Shown: positions 9,301-20,300, counted from the first letter of the stretch. The stretch is DNA of 23,296 bases from Intoshia linei (GCA_001642005.1 LWCA01000564.1:1-23296), one strand, 5' to 3'. Notes: a model not told the origin generated them from the letters alone. Program-made: numbers and translations.

Positions 9301-11738
9301 TTTAATAAAAAATACCATTTGAAACCTAATTGACTTTTATCGATATTTTTTTGAAAAACACGATTTTACGAAATCTTATGAATAAAAACTTAATATTTCA
9401 ACACTTTACTCGACTTTTAGCGATATTTTTTTGAAAAATCCTATTTTACCAAACCTGATGAGAAAGATCTACTTAATCGAACCACAAAATAAAAAATAAC
9501 ATTTTACCAACCATTAAGCGAAAAATCCACTTAATCAAACGACAATATAAAAAATAAAATTTTACAAATCCTTAAGGGATTAATTTTTAAAACAAAGGGT
9601 AATTTGTGGTTTTGACCATTTATGCGTTTCTGAGGCTGAGATTAATGAAAATGTTAATGATTCTAAAACGCTGAATTTCGCTTATAAAATGATTTTATTA
9701 AATTTTTAGGGTGATTTTTTAAATAAAAGGGGAAATTTGGTTTTTTACCATGAAGAACTTAAATTCTGAAACTAAAAAATAGATAAAAACACGATCTGGG
9801 AAAAAATGTATTAGAAATTAGGTTTTTTAAATCCGACGAGTGTCAATTTTTTCAATAAATGGTTACACAGTGTGTAACATTTATATATATTTTTTTTGTG
9901 TGTAATACACACATATACAAACACACCTACATTAATTTATATATAAATCCTTACTTATATAAAGTAAAAACGTTAAAAATGTATGCCTGTTTATTTATTT
10001 GTTTCTTCCAGTTTATTAAAGAAAGTAAGCGGAGTCGAGTTTTACAAATTCCATATTCTTATAAACGTTTTTCTAGAGTGTTTTATCACAAATTTCAATT
10101 TCAGAAATGGAGTCCTTCAAGGTTAAAAACCTGAATTGTCTTTTGTTTTTAACTTAAACCCCGTTCTAGAATTATAAAAATTACACATTCTAATGAAAAG
10201 TAATAAATTTATCAATATTATGATAATTTTCAATTTTAAAATCTTATATCCTCACGACTAAACCAAATTTACCCTTTTCTGTAAAATTTAAGAAAGTTTT
10301 ATAATTTTATACAAATACATTCTGGAATGGTTTTTAAATTCATGAGCATTATCATAAATGTTAACCTCAAAAAAGGTAATTTTCACGGTCAAAAACCCAG
10401 ATTACCATTTTTTTTAAAAATGAAACAGCCTTAGAATTTAAAAAAAATTAATGATGATACAGTTATATCCAGTTAGCACAGACAAAAAATTTTAATCGGA
10501 TTAAGCTTTGATGGTCAAAAAATTGGAAATAATTAACGGTCGTAGAATGAAAAAAAAGATTATTTTAATAGAGCTTATTCCAGTTGATATAAATACAAAA
10601 TTTTAACCCTAGAAATTTACGCAATGATTTAAAAATAATTTTTAATATATTATCAGCCAATATTTTTCAAATCTTGGATTAAAATTAACAATGAAAAATT
10701 ATTAAAATGCTTTTTTGACCGTGAAGGCATCAATTTATCAGATTGCAATTTTTTATGTATGTCAACAGAATATAACTGTATCATCGCTAACTTTTTTAAA
10801 ATTCTAGGGCTGTTTTCATTTTAAAAAAAAAGGGTAATCTGTGGTTTTGATTGTGGAAATAAATTTTTTTGAGGTTGTCACTTATGATAATGCTCATGAT
10901 TTTAAAATCTATCCCAGAATATATGTTGTATACAATTATAAGACTTTTGTGGTTTTTATTGAAAAGGAAAAATAGGGATTTTGGTCGAGAAGATATATAA
11001 GATTTTGAAATTGAAAATTATCATAATATTGTCAAAATTTAAATAAAATTAAAGAAATTATATTATTAGACTCAACTGGTGTAATATTTTTATCTCCAAA
11101 AACTTCAAATTCAACTAATTGTGATTTATTGTTGAAATATCTGAAACGATTGGCAGGGTTTATAAAAGAAGACGAATATAAGATATCAGCAAATTTTTAT
11201 GAGAAGGATGGCTTATTTATGTATAATTTAATTATTTATGTTTTTAATTGATTGTTATTTTTACACTGAAAATGTATATATTTTTGTATGCATTTAACTT
11301 TTAGACCATTTGCTTGGGATAATCTTGAAAATATAAAAATTTGCAACGATCAAATATCCCAATATATTGATTTGAATAGCAATTACAATGAGATTGTATC
11401 TGTAAAAAACGAAAAAAGTGTTGAGCAAGACAATATAATTGTAGATTTAGCACACGAAAATAATCAATTTTTAAAATCAATTAAACGTATATTGCAAGAA
11501 AATAAACACGATGTATCGGAACGAAAGGTCGAAAAGGTATGTTAATTTAAATTTAATTTAATTTTTTTAAAATTTAATTATGATATAGGAAACATTGACT
11601 GGAACAGTTCACGCATACGAAGAAGCCAAACTCTCTTCAGAAAATAATTCAGATGAACCTCTATCTGTATCAAATGACGGAACGCTCAGTTCTTTTTTCC
11701 AAAGTCTCTTATTTAAAAATGGAAAAAGTAATTTTTAA
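6336..11738 (+). CDS. Dync1li: Cytoplasmic dynein light intermediate chain
   Basis: A non-catalytic dynein subunit whose GTPase-like domain sits on the heavy chain and whose C-terminal tail binds cargo adaptors. Exons: 6336-6444, 6835-6939, 6980-7204, 7662-7774 (or from 7614), 9051-9141, 11070-11220, 11305-11536 and 11589-11738. All phases agree, giving 391 codons and a TAA; vertebrate chains have about 490-520. Matches in order: NVCNIILIG then GKRFSGKKT (P-loop region, residues 37-45), SQPWLIMDEI (family SKPW.ALD), CSIPIIVCITKCDEMDK (GIPVLVVCTKCDA), ELCLKYSTGVIFLSPK (FCLQYGAALIYTS), LFIPFAWDN (VFIPAGWDN), and near the C-terminus TLSSFFQSLLFKNGK, matching the adaptor-binding helix (ANFFNSLLSKK). 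The P-loop has Lys44 where Thr/Ser is usual. The ATG at 6336 is the first in frame. Introns 4 and 5 are long and carry repeats and a nested frame. Confidence 0.92.
8120..8668 (-). CDS. Nested 182-residue putative membrane protein, function unknown
   Basis: A single uninterrupted frame of 182 codons on the strand opposite the dynein gene, inside its 1.28-kb fourth intron. In sequence this AT-rich a chance frame of this length is unlikely, so I treat it as probably coding. The protein is rich in Ile, Tyr and Phe. Hydrophobic stretches fall at about residues 1-18 (signal-like), 55-75, 88-108 and 145-168, with a KKKK cluster near residues 78-81. The segment IVIWQIIVPG faintly recalls WQ...IPG of the mitochondrial fission process protein (MTFP1/MTP18) family, which has a similar length (about 166), but the rest does not align by eye and I do not assign it. 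Alternatives are a retrocopy, since it has no intron, or a piece of a mobile element. No canonical AATAAA was found just after the stop. Confidence 0.5.
   Translation of the reverse strand: MNLIKLICIYQFIIKINCNIEQNYIKVRGSTFFGISIYKIEDDLKIYMDNFMSIYKMIIPSASLIVRSLWYFLPFTQKKKKAFQMKPLFIEIVIWQIIVPGIYLSATYMFDYKSYQKSTVNIFQNAFHSLIHQIVFYFYQNFYSDNSYFLTIFGYTIFIDLTIIWIYCHYNYAYDYINYIKN
9161..9183. repeat. 23-bp exact repeat, copy 1
   Basis: The block starting ACTAGGTTGACTGTTATG and ending TACTA is identical to 14676-14698. It begins 20 bp after the donor of dynein exon 5. The following ACATTGTACATTGTACA resembles the inverse of 15505-15535 (ACAGTGTACAGTGTACAC). Probably the end of a dispersed element. Confidence 0.5.
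9330..9590. repeat. Minisatellite-like tandem blocks in dynein intron 5
   Basis: Two adjacent period sizes are visible. GACTTTTATCGATATTTTTT at about 9331 recurs as GACTTTTAGCGATATTTTTT at about 9411, roughly 80 bp apart. The block TCTACTTAATCGAACCACAA with ATAAAAAATAACATTTTACC then recurs about 58 bp on as TCCACTTAATCAAACGACAA with ATAAAAAATAAAATTTTACA. The motif ATTTTACCAAACCT with following GAGAAA is shared with the 29-bp array at 13742-13885. Confidence 0.55.
9596..9890 (-). repeat. 131-bp-unit repeat family, copy C (-)
   Basis: Read on the minus strand it carries the GT-rich tract (TTACACACTGTGTAACC), TTTATTGAAAAAATTGACAC, and two GGTAAAAAACC or GGTCAAAACCAC units about 132 bp apart (ends at 9749 and 9617), with AAATTACC after the second. 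It lies back to back with copy D in dynein intron 5. Confidence 0.65.
9947..10711 (+). repeat. 131-bp-unit repeat family, copy D (+), long copy
   Basis: Head ATCCTTACTTATATAA at 9947. Unit markers lie at 10121 (GGTTAAAA), 10255 (CGACTAAA), 10387 (GGTCAAAA) and 10513 (GGTCAAAA), spaced 134, 132 and 126 bp. The tail (about 10571-10711, with AATTTTTAATATATTATCAG) closely matches 17929-18055 of copy H. It is therefore a shared element tail and not random AT-rich DNA. Confidence 0.7.
10712..11040 (-). repeat. 131-bp-unit repeat family, copy E (-)
   Basis: It starts with TTTTTGACCGTGAAGGC, the reverse complement of GCCTTCACGGTCAAAAA in copy H. Unit markers on the minus strand lie near 10850 and 10982, about 132 bp apart. 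It is joined tail to tail with copy D, so 9947-11040 can fold back on itself. Most of the 1.9-kb dynein intron 5 is made of copies C, D and E. Confidence 0.65.
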
Positions 11739-11860
11739 TTTTTTTTACTTTGTTTTAATCGATTAGTATTTTATTATAACATTTAGAAAATTTGGAATGA
11801 ATACTCCCTGTAAAATGAGACAAAATGTGATTTCACTTATTTCTTGTTTTATTTTATATA

Positions 11861-11866
11861 AATAAA
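11861..11866 (+). terminator. Polyadenylation signal of the dynein chain gene
   Basis: AATAAA lies 123 bp after the dynein stop and only 50 bp before the ATG of the next gene on the same strand. The downstream gene therefore has almost no room for its own promoter. Confidence 0.5.
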
Positions 11867-11915
11867 AACTTGGACTATAATTATTTTTATTTTCTACTAA
11901 CTTTCATACAATTTA

Positions 11916-12870
11916 ATGTTTTGCAAGGATTTCCCCGATTGGGCAAAAATATGTTTAGAACAAACCGAAAACGTATATTTTTGGAATAGATTTAGAATTA
12001 GAAATTACATTCAATTTCCTATTGACAAAGTGGCGTGCATTAAAATGGAACCTATTCCAATCAATTCATATACTATTACAGGTATTTTTTCAATGAAACT
12101 ACATTTTTTAGCGATCAAACCAGTTTTTCCACTAACACCAAGTAAAAAGTTTTTGATTGAGTATTGGTAAATTGGAATACTATAAAATAAAATATTTTGC
12201 TATTAATAGATAAAGAGCGGCGCCATTGTGTGACGTAGATATTATCGAAGACTCATTGGTATAATAATTTAGGTAACCAAGGATACGGCCACGGCGTTGG
12301 TCAATAACTATCTTATAATGGTGCATGAATAATTAAAATTTAAATTAGTGGCCAAACTAAACTTAATAACAATTATAATTAATTTAATACATTTTTAGCA
12401 TGCATGGGAAGCGATTCTATTGTTTCAGGGAAGCATGTGTTTAAAATAGAAATGTCTGATATTAAAGGAATAAAATCAAATCAAAAAAAGATTTCAATTG
12501 GATTTGGTTCTTTCAACAGTATAATTAACGATAAGAAGGAGTGCAAATTGGCTGGAGATGGCAGTAACAGCTTCGGAAAAATGTTACTACCCAAATTTGG
12601 AATGAAATTAATGAATTAAACATAGTAGAGTGTCAAACAAAAAAAATAAACATTTATTTGTTGATTGAAATCAATAAAGATGAAATATCTTTTGGAGTAA
12701 ATAATGTTTATTTAAATAATGTCTTTGAAAATCAACTATCAATTATGAACAGTAAGAAGAGTATTGAATCCAATATAATTGAAAATTTACCAGTCTATCT
12801 TCAATTCAGTCTTCTGTCTAAAAATGGAAACTTTCAATGCTCAATGTCTATACACCACTACAGTAATTAA
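11916..12870 (+). CDS. SPRY/B30.2-like protein (short gene, possibly frameshifted)
   Basis: Exon 1 is 11916-12081 (or starts at 11926 after a TTTTGCAAG acceptor preceded by CTAAC). Exon 2 is from 12399, phase-compatible. The joined protein includes SGKHVFKIEM, ISIGFGSFNS and LAGDGSNSFG. A following frame has EINKDEISFGVNNVYLNNVFEN and YLQFSLLSKNG (12631-12870). This order fits a SPRY domain: SG.H.fEv, then I.IGf, then a glycine-rich turn, I.f..ng..lg.af, and yp..sl. SPRY domains bind protein or peptide partners. The second half is in a different frame. It joins either through an intron of 62-65 nt (donor GTAACA at 12564, acceptor after 12625 or 12628), giving about 190 residues, or not at all, in which case the frame stops at 12619. 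No RING, SOCS or F-box was seen. Several AATAAA follow from 12916. Confidence 0.6.
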
Positions 12871-13660
12871 TAATGCACCCTAGTATTAAATAATTTTTCA
12901 TTTTTAAATTTCACAAATAAATAAAATTTTATTAATTTTTATTTTGGGGTAAATTTAACATTGGACGACAAATTTCAGAGGTTTGGTCATGTTTTCTGCA
13001 GCATTCGATAAATTGATCTATAATTTGTATGCATTCTTTTTCTTGGTATTGGTTTTCTAAATGAATTATACGTCAAGATTTTTATATACATATATTTGAT
13101 TATCATTTTACTTAAAGAGGGGATTATGTTGTCAACATACGCTTATATTTAGGATATTATTAAGTTAATAGCTATATATAGTCGAAAAATTAATTTATCA
13201 CAGTAATTTACATTTTAAGTCATTTTATGTATTACTGATTTAATCATTGATTTCAGTGTAGACGTAAAATTTTCAAAAAGTAAGCCTTAGTTACGAAGTT
13301 ATACCTAAGTGATTTAAATTTCTAAGTGAATATGTTGTAGCTTTAAAACTTAAAATTGTTCATGTTGATAACGAAAAAAACAAAAATGTTACCTTTTAAA
13401 CATTTTTGTAGCATACAGGTATACTTTTTGCATTTACTAACTTTTTTCTAAACAAAAATGGCAAAAAAATAAACTTTCAAAACTTTATCATTGTCCATAA
13501 AAATTGTATAATTTCTGTAAGCCTTAAAGAAATTATTTTACAATTTTAATCAGATACTACAATATATAATTTATTTTTAAAGTTCAGTAAAAATAAAATG
13601 TCAACACCATGGAGTTACAAATTAACCCATGATTATGCAATTTTTTAATAAAAATTGAGA
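12871..13660. other. AT-rich intergenic spacer, no feature seen
   Basis: It contains the likely 3' end signals of the SPRY-like gene (AATAAA at 12916 and 12920). Nothing else supports a gene: both strands are dense in stops and no family motif was recognised. Confidence 0.4.
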
Positions 13661-13741
13661 ATATTCTTAAACCCAACCATTTTTACTTAAATCTAACCAA
13701 TTATTTATTTTTACCAAATATCAAAATTTACCAAGATTTAA

Positions 13742-13885
13742 GAGAAAAATTCACTTTTACAAACCCCTAAGGAAAAATCCCCATTTTATCAACCCTTATG
13801 GGAAAACTCACTTTTACCAACCTTTAATGGAAAAATTCGATTTTAAAAGCCTTTTAGGGGAAAATCCTAATTTTACCAACCCTAA
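13742..13885. repeat. 29-bp minisatellite, about five units
   Basis: Units starting GAGAAAAATTCACTTTTAC (13742), GGAAAAATCCCCATTTTATC (13771), GGAAAACTCACTTTTACC (13801), GGAAAAATTCGATTTTAAAA (13829) and GGGAAAATCCTAATTTTACC (about 13858) follow one another every 28-30 bp, each ending in AACCCTTAA-like sequence. Diverged pieces extend left to about 13670. The tract lies between two convergent genes. Confidence 0.65.
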
Positions 13886-14079
13886 AAAATGATGCCCCAA
13901 TCCGAGGTCCGACTGTATCATGTTGATCAATAAAATTTCAGCCTCATTCAGATGTTCTAAAAATTTTATTTTGTTGTGCAGTGTCTATATTATTGTAAAA
14001 GAAAAATCTTGAAGTTACACATATTGAAATCGAATCGAATTGAATATCGAATTGAAATTTATCATAATGTTGATGATTT

Positions 14080-14345
14080 TAAAATCCTTATCAGATTGTG
14101 AATTTCTTATAATTCTAGGACTCGTTTGAATTTAAAAAAAGGATAATTAGGGGTTTTGACGTTGAAGAACTCAATTTCTGAAAATGAAATTTGCAATAAA
14201 ACATCACTCTCGATAAACTGTCAAAAACTGTGATAGTAATATGGAACTTTTAAAATTCCATTTTTCTTACTTTCTTAGATAAACTGGAACAAATAAATAA
14301 AAAAACATACATTTTAACTAATTACTTTATATAAATAAGGATTTA
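14080..14345 (-). repeat. 131-bp-unit repeat family, copy F (-), beside the PAK stop codon
   Basis: On the minus strand the head reads ATCCTTATTTATATAAAG (from 14342 downwards). The unit marker CGTCAAAACCCC, followed by TAATTATCC, lies near 14140-14160. It lies about 40 bp beyond the PAK stop and so probably forms part of the PAK 3' UTR or terminator region. Confidence 0.6.
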
Positions 14346-14380
14346 TATGTAAATAATATTGAACAAATTCGAACAGATTT

Positions 14381-17300
14381 TTAGTCATGAAAACTATCTT
14401 GAATGCGCTGTGACTCTGTGACGAGATATACTAAGTTATTTGTAGATATGGCTTTTTTGATAAAGTCATAATTTAATAGCTTCTTTGCTGAGGGTCTTTC
14501 AAATTGGTCCACTGATAAACAAGAATTGATAAAATTTTTTAACGAAGGAGATATATCTTTGGTAGTTGGTTTAGGAGTTCCGTTTGATGCAATTAAAAAT
14601 AGGGCCTAAATAACATTATGTACAAATTATGTAAAAAATAGTAATTTAAATTGTTATAGACATATTTTATACATGACTAGGTTGACTGTTATGTACTAGG
14701 TACAAATAGCACCTATCTCTGCCGAGGGCACATTTTTATTCTACCAAAAAAATAAATTCACATTGAAAATCTAACTTAAAAATCCTACTATTCATTATTA
14801 TCAATCATTTAAAGGAGTGGTTCCCAAACTTGTTTCAGGTGGAACCATTATGTCACATTACTTTTTTCTTTAAAGTGAATTATTCCATCTTAATTTTATT
14901 TTGTTAATATTTACGTTTGATTTTAAAAAAAAGAAAAATTGGGCTTTTTGACCCGTAAGATATGAGTTTGGGAGGTTGACATCTATTTTGATAACACCCC
15001 TCAAAAAAACTGTAATTGAAATGTGGACTTAATAAAATTATAAGACTGTTAGTTATTAAAATAAACGTTAACACACACACAAACAAATATTGCATAGAAT
15101 ATTATATAAGTAAAGATGTACATCTGATATTATATCAGGCAATCTAAAATTTTGGAAAACCACAATTTAAACATACTTTAATGGAATGATTACTCGAATC
15201 GGGTTTTCGTTGATGTACGGCGGTACACTATCAACCATTTCAATCATTAGTATTCCCATACTCCATATATCAATTTTTGATCCGTAATGACTCCTATATT
15301 TAGTATTTTTAAATAAGTATGTTAAAAAGTGTACAAATTGGTAGTATGATTAAATTTCATTAAAATTTTTCTTTCTGACTAGATGAACTAATATAGTTGA
15401 CTGGCATTTTTTTACACAATTTAAATTCTCAATTTAAAGTTAAATATTTGTGCGAGATTGATAGTATTTTTAATTTTATTAACGGTGCTTCCTAAGTGGG
15501 AGTCCGTTACAGTGTACAGTGTACACAGTACATAAATTATAATATACGTAAGAAGAAAAAAATTTACATAGTAATAAATTCCGGTGCCATCCAATACGGT
15601 GTGCCTAAATACATTCATTACAAACTTACTTATCAATTGTATAATTTTAGACCTGTATGTCATGAACACGCAAATTTTTTCATAAAGTTTACATGTTGAA
15701 CAATCAAATATAGAATTAAATATTATATATATAATTGTAATAAATATATAATAAACAGACATTCCTCACTTTAACTAATTCTTTGATATGCTGTTTAATT
15801 AACCATTAAGAAGTCATTACATAAAGTAAATATAAGAAACTGTGGCTAAAGTTTTCCCGAATCAGAGAAATCAAACAAAATGATCACTTTACTGGTATTT
15901 TTAATTGTTGCGTTAATGGAGAAGGTTCTTAAGTGAGATATGCCTGTAGACTCGTTTACCTATTAAAGTAGATCTAAACAAGTTATTTTGATTTAAAGTT
16001 GCACAAAATCCGAAATCAGCTAATAAAATATGTAACTTCAATAATAAAATAAATAAATTATAAATTTAACTAATCTTGACTTTTCCACTTTGATCCAATA
16101 AAACGTTATCACTCTTGATATCTCTAAAATAAAAAAAATTACAAGTAAAATAATCTATTATACTGAAAATACATTCAACAAAACCTTTTTGAAATTTTAT
16201 AATAGTATTTATCATCATTTAAAGTTTAAACGATTAAACAAAAAAATAATGAAAATTATTAACCATATTCCTTCCTGGTGTAGAAAATTAATCACCTATG
16301 GATGATTCTTGATTCGTGTAAAAAATTGAGTCCATTTAAAATCTATATTATTAGAATATAAATTCTTAAATATAATTGAACAGCATATAAATGTGATAAA
16401 ATAATTACTTCTTGTGTAATGGTGGCTATAATAGGTTCGGCCATGACTAAAGTACTTACAATAGTGGTCAACGTTCCTCCACTCAGATATTCCATTGCTA
16501 TCTACAATATATGCTTAAGTATTACTTGTATATAATATTTGTCAAGAAAAATATCTTACTAGCAATTCATCTTGAACACGAAAACTGTCGACAAAATTGA
16601 CAATATTGGGATGTTGTAAATTTTTAAGAAGATTTATTTCATTTATAATGAGATGCCGTTTTGATTGTTTGCTCAATATCATTTTTTTTATAGCTACAAC
16701 ATTTCCGCTTGCATCACTAGCAGTATAAACCAACCCTGAAGCACTATAGCATATGGTATTAATAGTTACGTTATATACTAATGCATAGACATCATAATTT
16801 GATTCTTACCCTTGTCCAACAATTTCCTTTTGCTGGTATATGTCATTAGCATTCATTGGATTAACCATTTTATCAATTGTTTTTATCATTGTTTCATAGT
16901 CCATTACTTCACTATTTTGGTGCGAGCTATTGATTCGTTCTGATATTACTTGTTTTAATTTGTTCAATCCCTAAAAATGAATTAATGAAAATTGAATTTA
17001 ACATAAAAATTTGTTTATGTTTGAATGAGTGAGTAATAAGTGTTAAATATTTAATAATTTTAGATTGATGTAGAAATGAAAGCACATTACAAAATATTTT
17101 AATGTAAATGGAGATACATTGTATTTACATCCAAATATTGATTATTTAATAAATTTTTCAAATTATTATTGAAGAATTAACAGAATTAGAATTTGAATAC
17201 CCTAATTAAAATTTTATATTGAAATTATAAAAGTTTATGTTGTACGGATTACAAATTGCAGTCTAAAATAACTAAATGTACATATCTCCGTGGTACAAAT

Positions 17301-20300
17301 TATTACATATTATTATAAATTATTATTACGCTCGTTACGTAGAGAGTGTTAGATTTGTGTTAGGAGTGTAGTACATCCTTACTTATATAATATGCTATGC
17401 AATATTTGTTTGTGTTTGTGTGTGTTCCACTTTATTGAAATAACTATCAGTCTTAGAATTTTATACAGTCTACATTTCAATTACAGTTTTTCCAGGGGTG
17501 TGAGAAAAATAAATTTCAACCTCCCAAATTCACATCTTACGGGTCAAAAAGCCCATTTGTCCTTTTTTATAAAAATCAAACAAGTTTGAGAATTTAAAAA
17601 TATATATACTTTGATACGGATTTTAAAATTATAAATATTAGCATACATTTAAATTTAAAAAAAATATATCTTTAGGGCCAAAACCACAAATTACCTTTTT
17701 TATTTAATGAAAATAACCCTAGAATTTAAAAGAATTTACAGGTGGTACAGTTGTATCCTGTTGAAAAACACAAAAAATTTCATTCTGATTAAGTGACGCC
17801 TTCACGGTCAAAAAAACACTTTAGTATTCATATATTTTTATTTGGTAACTATTTTATTGAAACAAAAAATTTGAAATAATGAATGGTCATAAAATTTAAA
17901 AAACGATTGTTCTGATACAGCTTATTCTAGTTGATATAATTATCAAATTTCAACCCCAGAAATTTACGCATTCACGGTGAAAAATAATTTTTAATATATT
18001 ATCAACCAATTTTTTTCAAATGTTGGATTAAAATTAAAAATGTAAATAATCCTACAATTTCAAAAAAAAGTGCATTGAACGTTAAAAGCGTTCAAATTTC
18101 GATTTAAATAGGATAATGTTTACTAGTACTTAAACGAGTTTCACTTTAGTACATAGTATATAATATATAATGGGGCGTTAACGAATTTTATGGTTGTAAG
18201 GGGAAATTTTTATATATCTCATAATCAGTTGAATCAAAAAAAATTTGATTATTTATTGAATAAATTTTAAAATACATATTATACAAAATAGTCGAAAATT
18301 TTTTCAAATGTGTTAAAAAAATATATTGTCAAATGGGGTGGTAGACCAATTCAATTTGGGAATCACTGATATACAGTGTAATACATCAGAGTCTGTACTA
18401 CAGATACATATGTAATGGTAATGGTAATATACCGGAACTTCTTTTGGAAATTTATCGTCATTGCAAAGCTGAATGTTTCTCATACTTTCAATGCTACTAT
18501 CCAGGTCGACAGAGTACCTTGATTTATCGCTCAATATACTGTCACGGGTAATTTCTTAAAAATACATTTATGATTGTTAAAAATAATTTTTTTAGTAAAA
18601 ATATTCTACTACTGTATTAAACTACAACAAACAGTGTCTTGTCAATGCCTAACTGGACAGAAGAAATCATTGAAAAAGGATTAAGTGTGCCACGCAGAGT
18701 CGAACGGACAGTACACGATTAATTAAAAATTTTTGTAAAATTAAAAATTTAAAAAAAAAATATTTCACAAACTCTTTTTCTTTCTGTTTTTTTATCTCCG
18801 TAACACCATTAATTTTGTACATGTAATATCAAATTCAGATCATTAAATCAGTTTCAACTTTATTTGTTGCACAGCTTACGCCAGTCGCACCCAAAGTGGT
18901 CCACATGTGGACCACTGGTGATCCACAAGAAAAATTTTAAATAATATGAAGATAACCTTTTTTAAAATAATAATAATAAATTAGAATTGTATCGATCACA
19001 TGTTATTATTATTAGTGAACGTAAACATCATTTAATCAAAATAAAGTGAAAATTTACTGAATAACGTGAATAATTTTCATATGCGTTAAATTTATTTTAT
19101 GTAACGATTTAACTTAGTTCGATAGTAGTTTCCGGAATCGAACCTATCAAACCCGTCGCCACTTCAAAAATGAAAAATAGCCCATTAAAAAAATTGTAAA
19201 CGAATTATGTCATATAACCATATCCACCTTTCTAAGACTCTTGAGTTCACATTTTAAATTTAACACTCAAATTAGATGATATTCAAGGATTTTCTAATAC
19301 TCAATTTAATTAATTCAAGCTTCTATTTTAAAAAAAAAATTTCGTCGAGATCCTTCTACCGAGGGATCTCGCATACAGCACTGGTAATTCGCAATAAGTA
19401 TGTTTGAAATTAAGAATTTTTTTAATTACGCCATATAAGCTACCTTGTCCAAATTAATGTAAAATTTTTGATTTAAGGAGGAATATATAATAAAAAAATC
19501 AAATATTACCTTAGTGACGTGTTCAGGATTAAGGGGATTTTTTAAAAAAATTATGTGGTCCAGACACATTTTTTTGGTGACAAGTGGTTCATGGTGGAAA
19601 AAGTTTGGGAACCACTGGCTTACGCAATAAAAAAACCCCAAAGAGCTAATAGATATTTTATTACGACGAATTACTTAATATCTTACAAATTTTGTTTACT
19701 TAAAAAATTACTTTAAAAAAATTAATATATAAAAACTAAATTTATAATACAATTTTTCGAGATTATTGTGTTTATTCAAGGTTCATTTACAAAAATTGAG
19801 TCCTTTAACACAAAAAACCCAATTTGCCTTTTTTTATTATAATAAAATCATTACTAGAATTTAAAAAACATAAATTCTGGGTCACGTTATGAAGTCATTC
19901 ATATTTTCGTAAATTTTAGTCTCAGAAACATCTTAATAATCAAAACCACAAATTACCTTTTATTTTAAAAATGAAGAATGTCCCAAAATTTTATAAAACA
20001 TGAATTCTGGGATAATTTTTAAGATCATTAGCATTATCATACATGGCCGTACGGCCGCATACTGCCACAAGAGCGTTTTTATCAATTTTAGTATTTTATG
20101 AATTAACCGTGATAATTTTCAGTCAAAATAAATTTAGTTGATCCAATTTCATTTTGACATTTTTGAATTCCATAAAATTTTAAAATATCAAATACAGTTT
20201 GAGGGTTTTCTTGTTGTTCTTCATGGGTGATATGGGAAGTTGCCATAATATTTTCATATGAAGCCATAATTTCCTAGAAAAATTGTTTATATTTAAAAAT

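Noticed and set aside
12205-12320. GC-richer patch (GAGCGGCGCC, GGCCACGGCG) in an intron of the SPRY-like gene
   Set aside because: No reading frame, inverted repeat or family match convincing enough to report as a feature.
15421-15762. 113-codon minus-strand frame
   Set aside because: It overlaps the true PAK exon 15604-15568 in another frame; the protein is low-complexity and unlike any family.
19105-19176. Minus-strand GGTTCGATTCC (Pol III B box-like) with GTGGCGACGGG upstream
   Set aside because: The A-like and B-like boxes are far too close and no cloverleaf forms.
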